Translations under genes and position numbers: made by a program | Shown: positions 14,165 through 21,968 of the stretch, one piece after another | Layout of the letters: every line of letters starts with the position of its first letter | How positions within the stretch are numbered: position 1 is the stretch's first letter | Notes under the pieces: model-generated | Seen by the model: the letters and a program-made list of their open reading frames with translations, nothing else | Database searches by the model: none | Told to the model about the DNA's origin: nothing | DNA from: Actinomycetota bacterium | GTDB lineage: Bacteria; Actinomycetota; Acidimicrobiia; IMCC26256; VFJJ01 | DNA: 34,999 bases | Reading direction: 5' to 3' | Assembly (NCBI GenBank): GCA_009886115.1 | Contig: VFJJ01000220.1 | Coordinates: 1 to 34,999, forward strand

Positions 14165-15556
14165 ATGCGAGTGCATCAGTTCGTCGACGAGGGTCTCGGC
14201 CACTCGAGCTACCTGATCGACGTGGGCGACGGCACGGCGGCGCTGGTCGATCCACCGAGATTCCCGACTGCACACGAGAACCTGGCCACGGCCCACGGGC
14301 TGCGCATCGGCTGGACGTTCGACACCCACTCGCACGCCGATTACGTGACCGGAAGTCCCGGCGTCGCCCTCCGGCACGGCGCGACGTTCGTCGCGCCACG
14401 GGCGTCGCAGCTGGAGACACCCCATCGGCCTGTCGACGACGGGGACTCGATCGACATCGGCAACGGCAACGGCAATGGCGACGGCAACGGCAATGGCGAC
14501 GGCATCAGCAACGGCTTGCGGATGGTCGCGATCGCATCTCCCGGCCACACTTCCGACCACCACGCATTTCTCCTCGTCGACCACGACGAGCCGACGGTGC
14601 TGTTCTCCGGCGGGTCGCTGATGGTAGGCACCGTCGGCCGCACCGATCTGGGTGGCGATGACCTGGCGGGGCCGCTCGCTCGGCAGATGTACCACTCCGT
14701 GCGGCGGTTGCTGGAGCTGCCCGACGATGTTGCCGTTGCACCAACTCACGGCGCAGGGTCGTTCTGCTCCGCTTCGGGCGCCTCGGCGCGAACGACCACC
14801 ATCGGCGACGAGCGGTGTACCGACCTCCTGGCGATCGACGACGAGGACCGTTTCGTCGATGAGCTGCTCGCGACGTACGGGTCGTTCCCCGCCTACTTCC
14901 GGCGCCTGCCGGAATTCAACCGTCGAGGCCCACAGCCCTTTGACGCACTCCCTTCACTCGCCCGGCTCTCGCTCGTGGAGTTCGAGGCTGCGGTCGCGGG
15001 CGGTGCGGTCGTCGTCGATGCCCGCCCGATCGGTCGGTTCTCGAAGGCGCATGTGCCAGGTTCGCTGTCGAACGCGCTGCGACCGACGTTCGCGAGCTGG
15101 ATCGGGTGGCTCTTCGATCCCGCCCGAGCCTTGCTGTTCGTCCTCGACCCGGGCCAGGACCGCGCCGACCTGGTCCGCCAGTGTCTCGACGTCGGCCACG
15201 ATGATCTCATCGGCGAGCTCGATGGCGGTCTCGACACGTGGGCGGCGGCGGGCCGACCGACGGCGAGCATCCCGCTTGTCAACGCCGCAGAAATCGCGCC
15301 GATCCTGGTTGACGTCCGCCAGGCGAACGAGTACGCCGCTGGCCACGTCTCCGGCGCGATCAACGTCGAGCTCGCCCGCGTTCGCGCCAACTCCGCCGGG
15401 CGCACGGGGGTCACGTTCATGTGCGGACACGGTGAGCGGGCGATGACCGCAGCGAGCATTGCCAACGGTTTCGGGGCTCGCGGTGTCAGTGCCTTCGATG
15501 GGGGCCCCGAAGCATTCCCCGCAGCGACCGCGGCGTCGACCGTGACAGGGCGATGA
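14165..15556 (+). CDS. Persulfide dioxygenase-like MBL-fold protein with two rhodanese domains
   Basis: About 463 residues. The N-terminal metallo-beta-lactamase domain has FDTHSHADYVTG, a later ASPGHTSDHH and SGGSLMVGTVGRTD, as in bacterial ETHE1/Blh-type persulfide dioxygenases, where a tyrosine often replaces the last His of HxHxDH. Two rhodanese domains follow. The first (VVVDARPIGRFSKAHVPG) lacks a catalytic cysteine (FVLDPGQDRADL). The second (ILVDVRQANEYAAGHVSGA) has the active loop MCGHGERA. The enzyme would oxidise glutathione- or mycothiol-type persulfide to sulfite, the rhodanese moving sulfane sulfur. The MBL domain carries a GNGNGD-rich loop from an 18-bp repeat. ATG 14165 is preferred over the upstream TTG at 14147. 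It overlaps the MFS gene by ATGA. Confidence 0.88.
   Translation: MRVHQFVDEGLGHSSYLIDVGDGTAALVDPPRFPTAHENLATAHGLRIGWTFDTHSHADYVTGSPGVALRHGATFVAPRASQLETPHRPVDDGDSIDIGNGNGNGDGNGNGDGISNGLRMVAIASPGHTSDHHAFLLVDHDEPTVLFSGGSLMVGTVGRTDLGGDDLAGPLARQMYHSVRRLLELPDDVAVAPTHGAGSFCSASGASARTTTIGDERCTDLLAIDDEDRFVDELLATYGSFPAYFRRLPEFNRRGPQPFDALPSLARLSLVEFEAAVAGGAVVVDARPIGRFSKAHVPGSLSNALRPTFASWIGWLFDPARALLFVLDPGQDRADLVRQCLDVGHDDLIGELDGGLDTWAAAGRPTASIPLVNAAEIAPILVDVRQANEYAAGHVSGAINVELARVRANSAGRTGVTFMCGHGERAMTAASIANGFGARGVSAFDGGPEAFPAATAASTVTGR
14459..14500 (+). repeat. 18-bp tandem repeat in MBL coding sequence
   Basis: GGCAACGGCAATGGCGAC occurs twice without mismatch (14465-14482, 14483-14500) and is preceded by another GGCAAC. 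It encodes a Gly/Asn/Asp-rich surface loop between the active-site motifs. The unit is a multiple of 3, so copy-number change would keep frame. The loop is absent from typical relatives as I know them. Confidence 0.8.
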
Positions 15557-16806
15557 CAGCGAGCGCCGACGTCCGGTCTCCGCGCCTCGGGTTGCGCGCC
15601 AACCTCGGCCAGTTCTCGTTGCTCGTCGGCGTCAACGCCCTCGTCGGTGGAATGATCGGCCAGGAGCGAACCGTCCTACCGTTGCTGGCGAAGGAAGAGT
15701 TCGGCCTCACCGCGTTCACGGCGACGATGACCTTCATCGTCGCTTTCGGGTCGGTCAAGGCCGCGACGAACTTCTTCGCCGGGACGCTGTGCGACCGCTA
15801 CGGCCGCAAGCCGGTACTGGTGGCCGGGTGGGCGATCGGGATACCGGTCCCGCTGATGCTGATCTGGGCACCGTCGTGGACGTGGGTCGTCGTCGCCAAC
15901 GTCCTGCTCGGCGTCAACCAGGGGCTCACGTGGTCGACGACGGTGATCATGAAGATCGACCTCGTCGGTCCCGAGCGGCGCGGGTTCGCCATGGGCCTCA
16001 ACGAGGCCGCCGGATACGGCGCGGTTGCCCTCACCGCTCTCGTCACCGGCTACATCGCGCAGGAGGCCGGGCTGCGCCCCGAGCCCTTCCTGCTCGGGCT
16101 GGCGTATGCCGGGCTCGGCATCGGGCTGTCGGCGTTGTTCGTTCACGAGACTGCCGGCCACGCCGCACACGAGGCTCGCAACCACACAACCTCATCAGCC
16201 GGTGGCAACGCCGACATGACGACCGGGGACGTCTTCCGCCTGACCAGCTTCCGAGACCGGGCACTGTCGTCATGCTCCCAAGCCGGTCTCGTGAACAACC
16301 TCAACGACGGCCTCGCCTGGGGCCTGTTCCCGATCCTCTTCGCCGCCCATGGCCTCTCGCTGGGCCGGATCGGGATCCTGGCGGCCCTGTACCCCGCCGT
16401 GTGGGGGCTCGCCCAGCTCTACACCGGCGGGCTCTCCGACCGCATCGGGCGCAAGCCGCTGATCGTCGGCGGGATGCTGGTCCAAGGCGCCGCGCTGGCA
16501 TGGATCGCAGCAACCGAAGGCTTTTCCCCGTGGGCGATCGGGTGCGTGGTTCTCGGCGTCGGCACGGCGATGGTCTACCCGACGCTGCTCGCCGCCATCG
16601 GCGATGTCGCCCACCCTCGTTGGCGTGCCCGCTCGGTCGGGGTGTACCGCCTGTGGCGCGACGGAGGATTCGCCGTCGGGGCGATCCTCGCGGGTCTCGT
16701 CGCCGACCGCTTCTCGCCCGTGGCCGCGATCTGGGTCGTCGCCGCGCTGACGGGACTGTCGGGCGTCGTCGTTGCGCAACGGATGTACGAAACGAAAGGA
16801 GCATGA
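15553..16806 (+). CDS. MFS transporter of the sulfur module
   Basis: A 417-residue 12-helix major facilitator protein. The inter-helix motif A appears twice (FFAGTLCDRYGRKPVLV and YTGGLSDRIGRKPLIVG), marking the two halves, separated by a cytoplasmic loop (GHAAHEARNHTTSSAGGNAD). VLLGVNQGLTWSTTVIMKID and GVYRLWRDGGFAVGAILAG are conserved cores. Its ATG overlaps the stop of the MBL-rhodanese gene (ATGA), so it is co-translated with it. In this context it may export sulfite or another product of persulfide oxidation, or import a thio-compound; the substrate is inferred from the operon only. Confidence 0.85.
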   Translation: MTASADVRSPRLGLRANLGQFSLLVGVNALVGGMIGQERTVLPLLAKEEFGLTAFTATMTFIVAFGSVKAATNFFAGTLCDRYGRKPVLVAGWAIGIPVPLMLIWAPSWTWVVVANVLLGVNQGLTWSTTVIMKIDLVGPERRGFAMGLNEAAGYGAVALTALVTGYIAQEAGLRPEPFLLGLAYAGLGIGLSALFVHETAGHAAHEARNHTTSSAGGNADMTTGDVFRLTSFRDRALSSCSQAGLVNNLNDGLAWGLFPILFAAHGLSLGRIGILAALYPAVWGLAQLYTGGLSDRIGRKPLIVGGMLVQGAALAWIAATEGFSPWAIGCVVLGVGTAMVYPTLLAAIGDVAHPRWRARSVGVYRLWRDGGFAVGAILAGLVADRFSPVAAIWVVAALTGLSGVVVAQRMYETKGA

Positions 16807-16869
16807 CCATGGGCCACGATCTGCTGGTCGATCCCGACACTCCGAGCGAGCATCTCCGTGAGCATCTCG

Positions 16870-17187
16870 GCCAGACCTCGCCCAGCGGCGTGGTCGGGCG
16901 GAAGGTCTGTGCGTTGGCGACGAGCCCGTCGACTCGCCCGAACGTCGCCACGGTGCGCTCCACCAAGGCGAACATGCCGTCGCGATCGGCGACGTTCAGG
17001 CACTGCACGAAATGGTCGGCGTCGAGCGCGACGAGCTCGCTCGAGAGCACGGCGAGTGGCTCTTCCCGACGGGCGACGGCCACGAGACGAGCCCCGCCCG
17101 TGCCAGGTGAAGCGCCACGCCGCGGCCGATGCCCTTCGACGCGCCGGTGACGATCACGACGCGGTCGCGTACACCAATTTCGGTCAT
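16870..17187 (-). pseudogene. Short-chain dehydrogenase/reductase pseudogene
   Basis: The start MTEIGVRDRVVIVTGASKGIG carries the SDR TGxxxGIG cofactor motif and continues through ALHLARAG. Near 17092 the frame breaks in a run of G (read on the - strand), where one added base would restore GARLVAVARREEP. The next frame continues with VALDADHFVQCLNVADRDG and FGRVDGLVANAQTFRP, then TTPLGEV, and ends about residue 105 of a normal 250. The catalytic S-Y-K part is missing. The truncated end abuts the 3' end of the sulfur module. It was divergent from the SnoaL-like gene. Confidence 0.75.
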
Positions 17188-17320
17188 CGTCGGACTCTTC
17201 CCGAAGCCGCCGCCGATCTCAAGTTGGCGTGGTCGGCGCTTCGGGCCTTCGACCTCCGTAGGCTGGGTCCCCGACGGCACGAGTGCACGATGGCACGAGA
17301 TCGGATCGTAAGGGGACCTG

Positions 17321-17728
17321 ATGACGCAGGACCGGGAGGTTCGTGAGGCCATCGATCGGCTCTTGGCCGCCTACCCGCTCCTGCTCGATTCCGGCGACAT
17401 CACAGGCTGTGCCGAGCTCTTCGTCGACGAGGCGCAGTTCATCGTCAATGGAGAGGCCCGGGCGACAGGGCGCGACGGGGTGACCGCCATGTTTCAGCAT
17501 GTGGTGGACAGTGGTTCCTCGGGTATCCACCTGCCGGGTCCGCCCCTGGTTGAGATCGCAGGCGACGGCCTGACGGCCACGGTGTGGCAGAGCTTCCTCT
17601 TCGTCAGGAGCGGGTCGAACACGGTGGTGCGAGGCATGTACCGCGACGTGGCCGAACGTGACGGCGACCGGTGGCGGTTCCGCAGCCGCGACGTCGAGAT
17701 CTACCCGGGGCCCACACCCCGTGCCTGA
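17321..17728 (+). CDS. SnoaL-like / NTF2-fold protein
   Basis: A 135-residue single-domain protein of the NTF2-like superfamily. The N-terminal helix pair EAIDRLLAAYPLLLDSGDI followed by CAELFVDEAQFIVNGEARATG and the late strands RGMYRDVAERDGDRWRFRSRDVEI are the usual SnoaL_4 pattern. Such proteins bind or isomerise steroid-like or aromatic substrates, but many are only ligand-binding. It has a ribosome site AAGGGG before the ATG. It is intact despite decayed neighbours on both sides (SDR relic upstream, amidohydrolase relic downstream). Given the P450-rich setting, a hydrophobic ligand is plausible. Confidence 0.8.
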   Translation: MTQDREVREAIDRLLAAYPLLLDSGDITGCAELFVDEAQFIVNGEARATGRDGVTAMFQHVVDSGSSGIHLPGPPLVEIAGDGLTATVWQSFLFVRSGSNTVVRGMYRDVAERDGDRWRFRSRDVEIYPGPTPRA

Positions 17729-17732
17729 CCCG

Positions 17733-17808
17733 CCGGTCCAGCCGGCCGCCGGTCCAGCCGGCCGCCGGTCCAGCCGGCCGCCGGTCCAGCCGGCCGCCGG
17801 ATCAGCCG
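17733..17808. repeat. 16-bp minisatellite after the SnoaL-like gene
   Basis: CCGGTCCAGCCGGCCG is repeated four times without mismatch (17733-17796) and once degenerately (17797-17808, CCGGATCAGCCG). It begins 4 bases after the stop codon. The unit is self-complementary in part (CCGGCCG/CCGGCTGG), so long hairpins can form in RNA of either strand. It may serve as a bidirectional terminator between convergent units, or be a hypervariable locus. Confidence 0.85.
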
Positions 17809-17858
17809 AAGGCGCTGAGCCGCCCCTGCTGGTATCGATCGGCGAGCTCGATCGCCCA

Positions 17859-18229
17859 TCACTGATCGTCTCGCGCATTCAACGCCTCGACGTTCGCCGT
17901 CGGGCCGGTACGGACCTTCGGCGGGCGCGCCGTCGAGAGGGAGCTCGTAGCCCGAGTGGCAGATGACGAAATCGATGTCGGGGAAGGCCTTGGCCGAGGG
18001 GCCGACATCACGGGGCGAGCCGTTGTCGACGAGCCGGCTGATCCCCTTGTGAGCGCGTCGCGCACGATCTCGGGCGTCAGCTCCTCGATCGCCGCCTTCG
18101 AGAACACCCCGAGTAGGCGAGCGCTTCGTAGGTCCCGAACTTGGGCTGGAACACGATGTCGCCCGACGCCCGTCGGGCTGCGATGTCGTCCCAGGTGTCG
18201 TACAGGTCTGCGGGAAGGTCGTCGGGCAT
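17859..18229 (-). pseudogene. Amidohydrolase (family 2) pseudogene
   Basis: Pieces of one TIM-barrel amidohydrolase are split over several frames: MPDDLPADLYDTWDDIA and SGDIVFQPKFGTYEALAYSG, then FSKAAIEELTPEIVRDAL, then GISRLVDNGSPRDVGPSAKA and FPDIDFVICHSGYELPLDG. One missing base each near 18108, 18055 and 17900 would join them. Only about 120 of a usual 300-400 residues remain. The histidine of VICHSGYE is the family's metal-site motif. It begins 7 bases after the stop of the lipocalin-like gene, as if it once were the fourth gene of that operon. Confidence 0.65.
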
Positions 18230-18236
18230 CGTCGTC

Positions 18237-19427
18237 TCAGCCGTACGAGACCTGGTGGTCGGACTCCGCGGTGAGACCGAGCTCGGGCCACACGCCACCG
18301 ATGATGCTCTCCATGATCCCGTAGCCCACGGCGTCGCCTTCTCGTACCCGGACCGGGGTATCGCGGAACTGCCCGAGGCTGCGGAGGTGCTCGTCGTCGG
18401 AGCAGTCGGCGATGTACTCGCTGTCGAGGTGCAGCGCCCCCTTCCAGGCGCCGTGGATGTGGCCCGCCCAGCGGCCGTAGCCGGCGGTCTTCAAGAGGAA
18501 GCCCGAGTCGCCGACCGTCTCGACCTCGATGACGCGCTCGGTACCGTCGGCCATCGTGAGGCCCAGCTCGCCGCCGATCACGTAGCGGGTCCGTGGGTCG
18601 TAGTGGATGCGCGGCTCGACGTGACGGACGAGCGCCTGCGAGCCGTCGGCGTCGTTGACGTACGCGGACGTGTAGCCCCACACACCTTCCGAGAGGAAGA
18701 TGGCCGTCTCGTAACAGGTGCCGTCGGGACGCTGGAAGAACATCGGCGCCCACTTCATCGCACCCCGGGGCGGCTGCTTGGGGGTCGAGGCCGCCTCCGG
18801 GGCCGAGACCGGCGACGGGCGGCTGCCGATGAGATCGGGTACCGGAGCGCCGACGTTCTGGCGTACCCCCCAGGAGTGGTCGCGATAGCCGAACCACTCG
18901 TCGGGGCAGATCTCAAAGGTTTCGCCGGCCACGGTGATCGTCCCTTCGGCCCACCCACCCTGGTGGTAGCGGATGACGTCGACGTCGACCCGTCCGGTCC
19001 TGCGGTTGCGCACGAGGTTGCGCTCCTCGAAGAACGGCGGGGTCACACCCGTGAGCACCACGTCGAACGAGATCGGCTGCTCGTCGTTGGGCTCGAGACG
19101 GCACCGCGCCGACCGCAACGGATCGACGATCTCATAGTGGACTGGCCCCACCGCGACCTGCTCGGGCGCCGAGTCGAGCTCCCGGCTGGCCCGCACCGTC
19201 CATTGCTCGCGGCCGCGCGACACGCCACCGAAGCCGTCGATGATGCCCCGGTTGTGGTACTTGCCGATCCCGCAGTCGAGCTGGAGCGAGCCGTCGGAGC
19301 GGGCGATCGACAGCCAGATCTTCTCGGTCCAGGAATGGTCGGACTGCGAGACGGTGGCGAAGGTGTCGACGATCTGGTGGTTCAGGCTCTCGTCGGCCCC
19401 CCGCAAGGGCCCGATGTCACGGATCAT
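18237..19427 (-). CDS. Lipocalin-like (AttH/CrtC/DUF7064-7065 type) protein, copy C
   Basis: A 396-residue protein, last intact gene of the P450-kinase operon. It shares with copy A the strand pattern GGWAEGTITVAGETFEICPDE, the YRDHSWGVRQ block, GHIHGAWKGALHLDSEY (compare GHGVYQGALKVEG in A) and the C-terminal VGYGIMESIIGGVWPEL. The family is probably of lipocalin/AttH/CrtC fold; the role is unknown. Its ATG overlaps the kinase stop (ATGA). The much longer frame reaching 20387 only arises because the region antisense to the kinase stays open. A coding start at 19425-19427 is supported by the GGAGGAGACACC ribosome site. A hydratase or lyase acting after the kinase is a reasonable guess, no more. 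Confidence 0.7.
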   Translation of the reverse strand: MIRDIGPLRGADESLNHQIVDTFATVSQSDHSWTEKIWLSIARSDGSLQLDCGIGKYHNRGIIDGFGGVSRGREQWTVRASRELDSAPEQVAVGPVHYEIVDPLRSARCRLEPNDEQPISFDVVLTGVTPPFFEERNLVRNRRTGRVDVDVIRYHQGGWAEGTITVAGETFEICPDEWFGYRDHSWGVRQNVGAPVPDLIGSRPSPVSAPEAASTPKQPPRGAMKWAPMFFQRPDGTCYETAIFLSEGVWGYTSAYVNDADGSQALVRHVEPRIHYDPRTRYVIGGELGLTMADGTERVIEVETVGDSGFLLKTAGYGRWAGHIHGAWKGALHLDSEYIADCSDDEHLRSLGQFRDTPVRVREGDAVGYGIMESIIGGVWPELGLTAESDHQVSYG

Positions 19428-20572
19428 GGTGTCTCCTCCTGGCGGGCGCGTATAGCGGCCATGCGTTCCTCGTTGGCCATGACCGGTCCGGATTCGAGCT
19501 CGTCGGCGATCCCGAGGTTGGCGAGCGCTCCGGCAGTGAGGAAGTGCACGCCGTAGCCCATCTGGGCCAACCGGAGGTCGTCGGTGATCCCGGCGTCGAA
19601 ATGCATGGCGCCCACGAGCAGGATGGCAGCCATCTTGAACATCTGCATGGCGCGATACCACTCGCGGTGCACGACCGTGATCCCGCTGAGCTCTTCGTAT
19701 CGGGCGACGAACGCATCGACGTCGAGCGAGGCCGGCAGGGAGGTGAACGTGCCCGGCATCGTCCAGGTCACCTCGGCCCAGCCGATGTCGGCCAACGGGT
19801 CGCCGACGGTCGACATCTCCCAGTCGAACACGGCCGAGACCTCGCCACCCTCGAACGCGAAGTTGCCGGGCTTGGGGTCGCCGTGCACCAGCGTGACGAT
19901 GGCGGAGGCCTCGGGCCGGCGCTCGCGCAGCGCCGCTTCCAGTCGCTCGAGCGCGGGGAGCGGCCCCCGCTGCACCCGCCGGATCTCGCCGACCCAGTGG
20001 TCGAGCTCGCGGTCGAGGTAACCGTGCCCGTTGCCGAGCGCGTCGAGCCCGGTGGCGCTCAGGTCGACCAGGTGGATCGCCGCGAGCTGCTCCACCAGGC
20101 TCTCCGACATGCGCCGCACCCGGTCGGGCGCGGCGACGAGCTCGTCGGGGATGGTCCGCTCGTACACGGTCCCGCCGAGGCGCTCCATCACGTAGAACTC
20201 GCGCCCGAGCACCTCGCCGGTGCCCTCGTACCACAGCGCCCGCGGCGCCCGGACCGGCGTCGCCTCGAGGCCCCCGAGGATGGCGAACTGGCGGGCCAGG
20301 TCGTAGGGCTCGAGGAGGCCAGGGGCGGGTGGGCGCTGTCGCAGCACGACGTCCTGACGGTGCCCGACGCCGTCGCCACGCCAGCACACGGTGAGCGTCA
20401 GCGTCTCGGCCGAATGGCCGAACTCCACACGATCGAGCGCCTCGACGCGGACGTCGTCACAGCCCGGCAACTGCGTGGCGAGCCAGGCGGCGAGCCGATC
20501 GAGACGGTCGACGTCGCGATCGTCGCGATCGTCGCGATCGGAGTCGGGATCGGAGTCGGGATCGGCGGTCAT
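19424..20572 (-). CDS. APH-type phosphotransferase (ACAD10-like kinase)
   Basis: A 382-residue aminoglycoside-phosphotransferase-fold kinase. The catalytic loop is LVHGDPKPGNFAF (HGDxxxxN, 230-237), the metal-binding DWE is at 250-252 in VFDWEMSTVGDPLADIGW, and REFYVMERLGG is the hinge. This is the type found as the N-terminal domain of ACAD10/11, which phosphorylates hydroxyacyl-CoA. The ATG at 20570-20572 overlaps the P450 stop (ATGA) and its own stop overlaps the next gene, so all three are coupled. The start is preceded by 9- and 12-bp repeats that encode DPDSDPDSDRDDRDDRD; an alternative start after it cannot be excluded. A sugar-antibiotic kinase is unlikely in this context. Confidence 0.88.
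   Translation of the reverse strand: MTADPDSDPDSDRDDRDDRDVDRLDRLAAWLATQLPGCDDVRVEALDRVEFGHSAETLTLTVCWRGDGVGHRQDVVLRQRPPAPGLLEPYDLARQFAILGGLEATPVRAPRALWYEGTGEVLGREFYVMERLGGTVYERTIPDELVAAPDRVRRMSESLVEQLAAIHLVDLSATGLDALGNGHGYLDRELDHWVGEIRRVQRGPLPALERLEAALRERRPEASAIVTLVHGDPKPGNFAFEGGEVSAVFDWEMSTVGDPLADIGWAEVTWTMPGTFTSLPASLDVDAFVARYEELSGITVVHREWYRAMQMFKMAAILLVGAMHFDAGITDDLRLAQMGYGVHFLTAGALANLGIADELESGPVMANEERMAAIRARQEETP
20512..20563 (-). repeat. Acidic-tail codon repeats at the kinase N-terminus
   Basis: A 9-bp unit (CGTCGCGAT, three times at about 20512-20538) is followed by two 12-bp units (GGAGTCGGGATC). They encode Asp/Arg and Asp/Ser/Pro tandem residues at positions 4-20 of the kinase. Low-complexity and prone to slippage; all units are multiples of three. 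Confidence 0.6.
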
Positions 20573-21768
20573 CGGGTCGGAGTGAAGCGGATGCGGATGC
20601 GGTCGTAGGCCCGAGCGAACGTGGCCGGCATGATCTGCGGCTCGTCGGGCTCGACGAGCTGCCAGTCGGGTATGCGCCGGAGGAGCTCCTCGAACATCAC
20701 CCGAATCTCGAGGCGGGCGAGGTGCGAACCCAGACAGAAATGCGTCCCGAACCCGAACGCCACGTGCCGGTTGTGGGCCCGGATCACGTCGAGCGCGTCG
20801 GGATCGTCGAAAACCCGCGGATCACGATTCGCCGACGCGTACAACAGCAACAGCTCGTCGCCCTCCTTGATTCGGCGCCCGTGGAGCTCGTGGTCGACCG
20901 TCGCCGTGCGCCGCATGTTCAATACCGGCGATACCCAGCGGATGAACTCCTCGACGGCCGTCGTCGACAGCAGCTCGGGCTGTTCCCGAAGGAGCTGGCG
21001 CTGCCGGGGCTGCACAGCCAACTCGCGAATCATGGAGCCGACGACGGTCCGCGTCGTCTCGGCGCCGCCGTTCAGGACGAGGATCGTCTCCGCGATGACA
21101 TGACCGACATCCCAGCCGTCCTGGTGGACCCAGATCGAGATGAGGTCGTCGGCTGGAGCGGATCGACGGGCTTCGATGATCGCCAGCGTGGCCTCGACGA
21201 ACTCGGCGAAGACGGGGGCGATGCCAGGATGGGTCTCGTGCGGCGGGCCGGTCGGCGATGTCTGGCCGGCGAGCAACATGACCTGCTCGGACCAGTGACG
21301 CACCCGCTCCCACATCTCGCGCGGGTACCCGAGGACGTCGCCGATCATGATCGCCGGCAGGCGCGACGCGATCGCCTCGATCGCCTCGCACTCGCCGAGC
21401 GGCGCGACCTCGTCGAGGATCCCGGTCACGATCTCACGGACGTGGTCCTCGTGGCTGCGCACCGCATGCGGGGTGAAGCGGCGGGCCACGAGGTTGCGCT
21501 GCACCTGGTGGACAGGATCGTCCAGGTTGATCATCGACCGGTCGGCGCGCTGGTCGAGGTGCGGACGCGACCCGGCGAACGACGAGTACCGCTGACCGTC
21601 CTTCTCGACGGCGACGACATCGGCGTACCGCGAGATCGCCCACAGCCGCTGCACGGGATCCCAGAACACCGGCTGCTCGTCACGGAGCCACCGGTAGGCG
21701 TCCCACGGATCGACGTAGAACGCGGGATCGAGGACGTTCACTGCGGGCGTCGTGGTCGGAGTGCTCAT
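20569..21768 (-). CDS. Cytochrome P450 monooxygenase (CYP125/142-like group)
   Basis: A 399-residue P450, first gene of the operon. I-helix LNGGAETTRTV (the acid/alcohol pair is Glu-Thr, residues 237-238), ExxR EFIRW (274-278), heme loop FGFGTHFCLGSHLARLE with Cys345. The FGFGTHFCLG form and GGxETTR I-helix are typical of mycobacterial steroid and fatty-acid hydroxylases (CYP124/125/142). ATG 21766-21768 is chosen; the frame extends to 21861 but the added residues are low in conservation. No ferredoxin follows; it may share the one at 8839. It is followed by the kinase with an ATGA overlap. It is divergent from the acyl-CoA synthetase over a 200-bp gap without a clear operator. Confidence 0.9.
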   Translation of the reverse strand: MSTPTTTPAVNVLDPAFYVDPWDAYRWLRDEQPVFWDPVQRLWAISRYADVVAVEKDGQRYSSFAGSRPHLDQRADRSMINLDDPVHQVQRNLVARRFTPHAVRSHEDHVREIVTGILDEVAPLGECEAIEAIASRLPAIMIGDVLGYPREMWERVRHWSEQVMLLAGQTSPTGPPHETHPGIAPVFAEFVEATLAIIEARRSAPADDLISIWVHQDGWDVGHVIAETILVLNGGAETTRTVVGSMIRELAVQPRQRQLLREQPELLSTTAVEEFIRWVSPVLNMRRTATVDHELHGRRIKEGDELLLLYASANRDPRVFDDPDALDVIRAHNRHVAFGFGTHFCLGSHLARLEIRVMFEELLRRIPDWQLVEPDEPQIMPATFARAYDRIRIRFTPTR

Positions 21769-21968
21769 CGGCCGACCCCACCATGCTGCGGGCGTTCCCA
21801 CGGCGTGCCGCACGTCCCCATGCGATCCCCTCCAGCGGTGGTCGGGCTGCACGTCGGACACTACCTACGCCGGGCGGGCAGCTGTCGCCGTCGCAGCAAA
21901 CGCGTGCCTGAAACTCCAACGAACCCGGCGAGCGGGCCTCCACGATCACCATCGTGGTTGACTCAGTC

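Noticed and set aside
14294-14350. Loss of the last histidine in HxHxDH of the MBL domain as an inactivating change.
   Set aside because: Tyrosine at this place is common in bacterial persulfide-dioxygenase/rhodanese fusions, and the first histidine, the iron ligand, is kept.
17733-17808. CRISPR array.
   Set aside because: Units are 16 bp with no spacers, and no cas genes are nearby.
18237-20387. A 716-codon single protein covering the kinase and lipocalin-like genes.
   Set aside because: Its first 320 residues are the out-of-frame reading of the kinase gene; the ATG at 19427 with a GGAGG site gives the real start.
19424-20572. Aminoglycoside resistance gene.
   Set aside because: The fold is shared, but the sequence pattern and operon with a P450 fit the ACAD10-type group; nothing suggests antibiotic modification.
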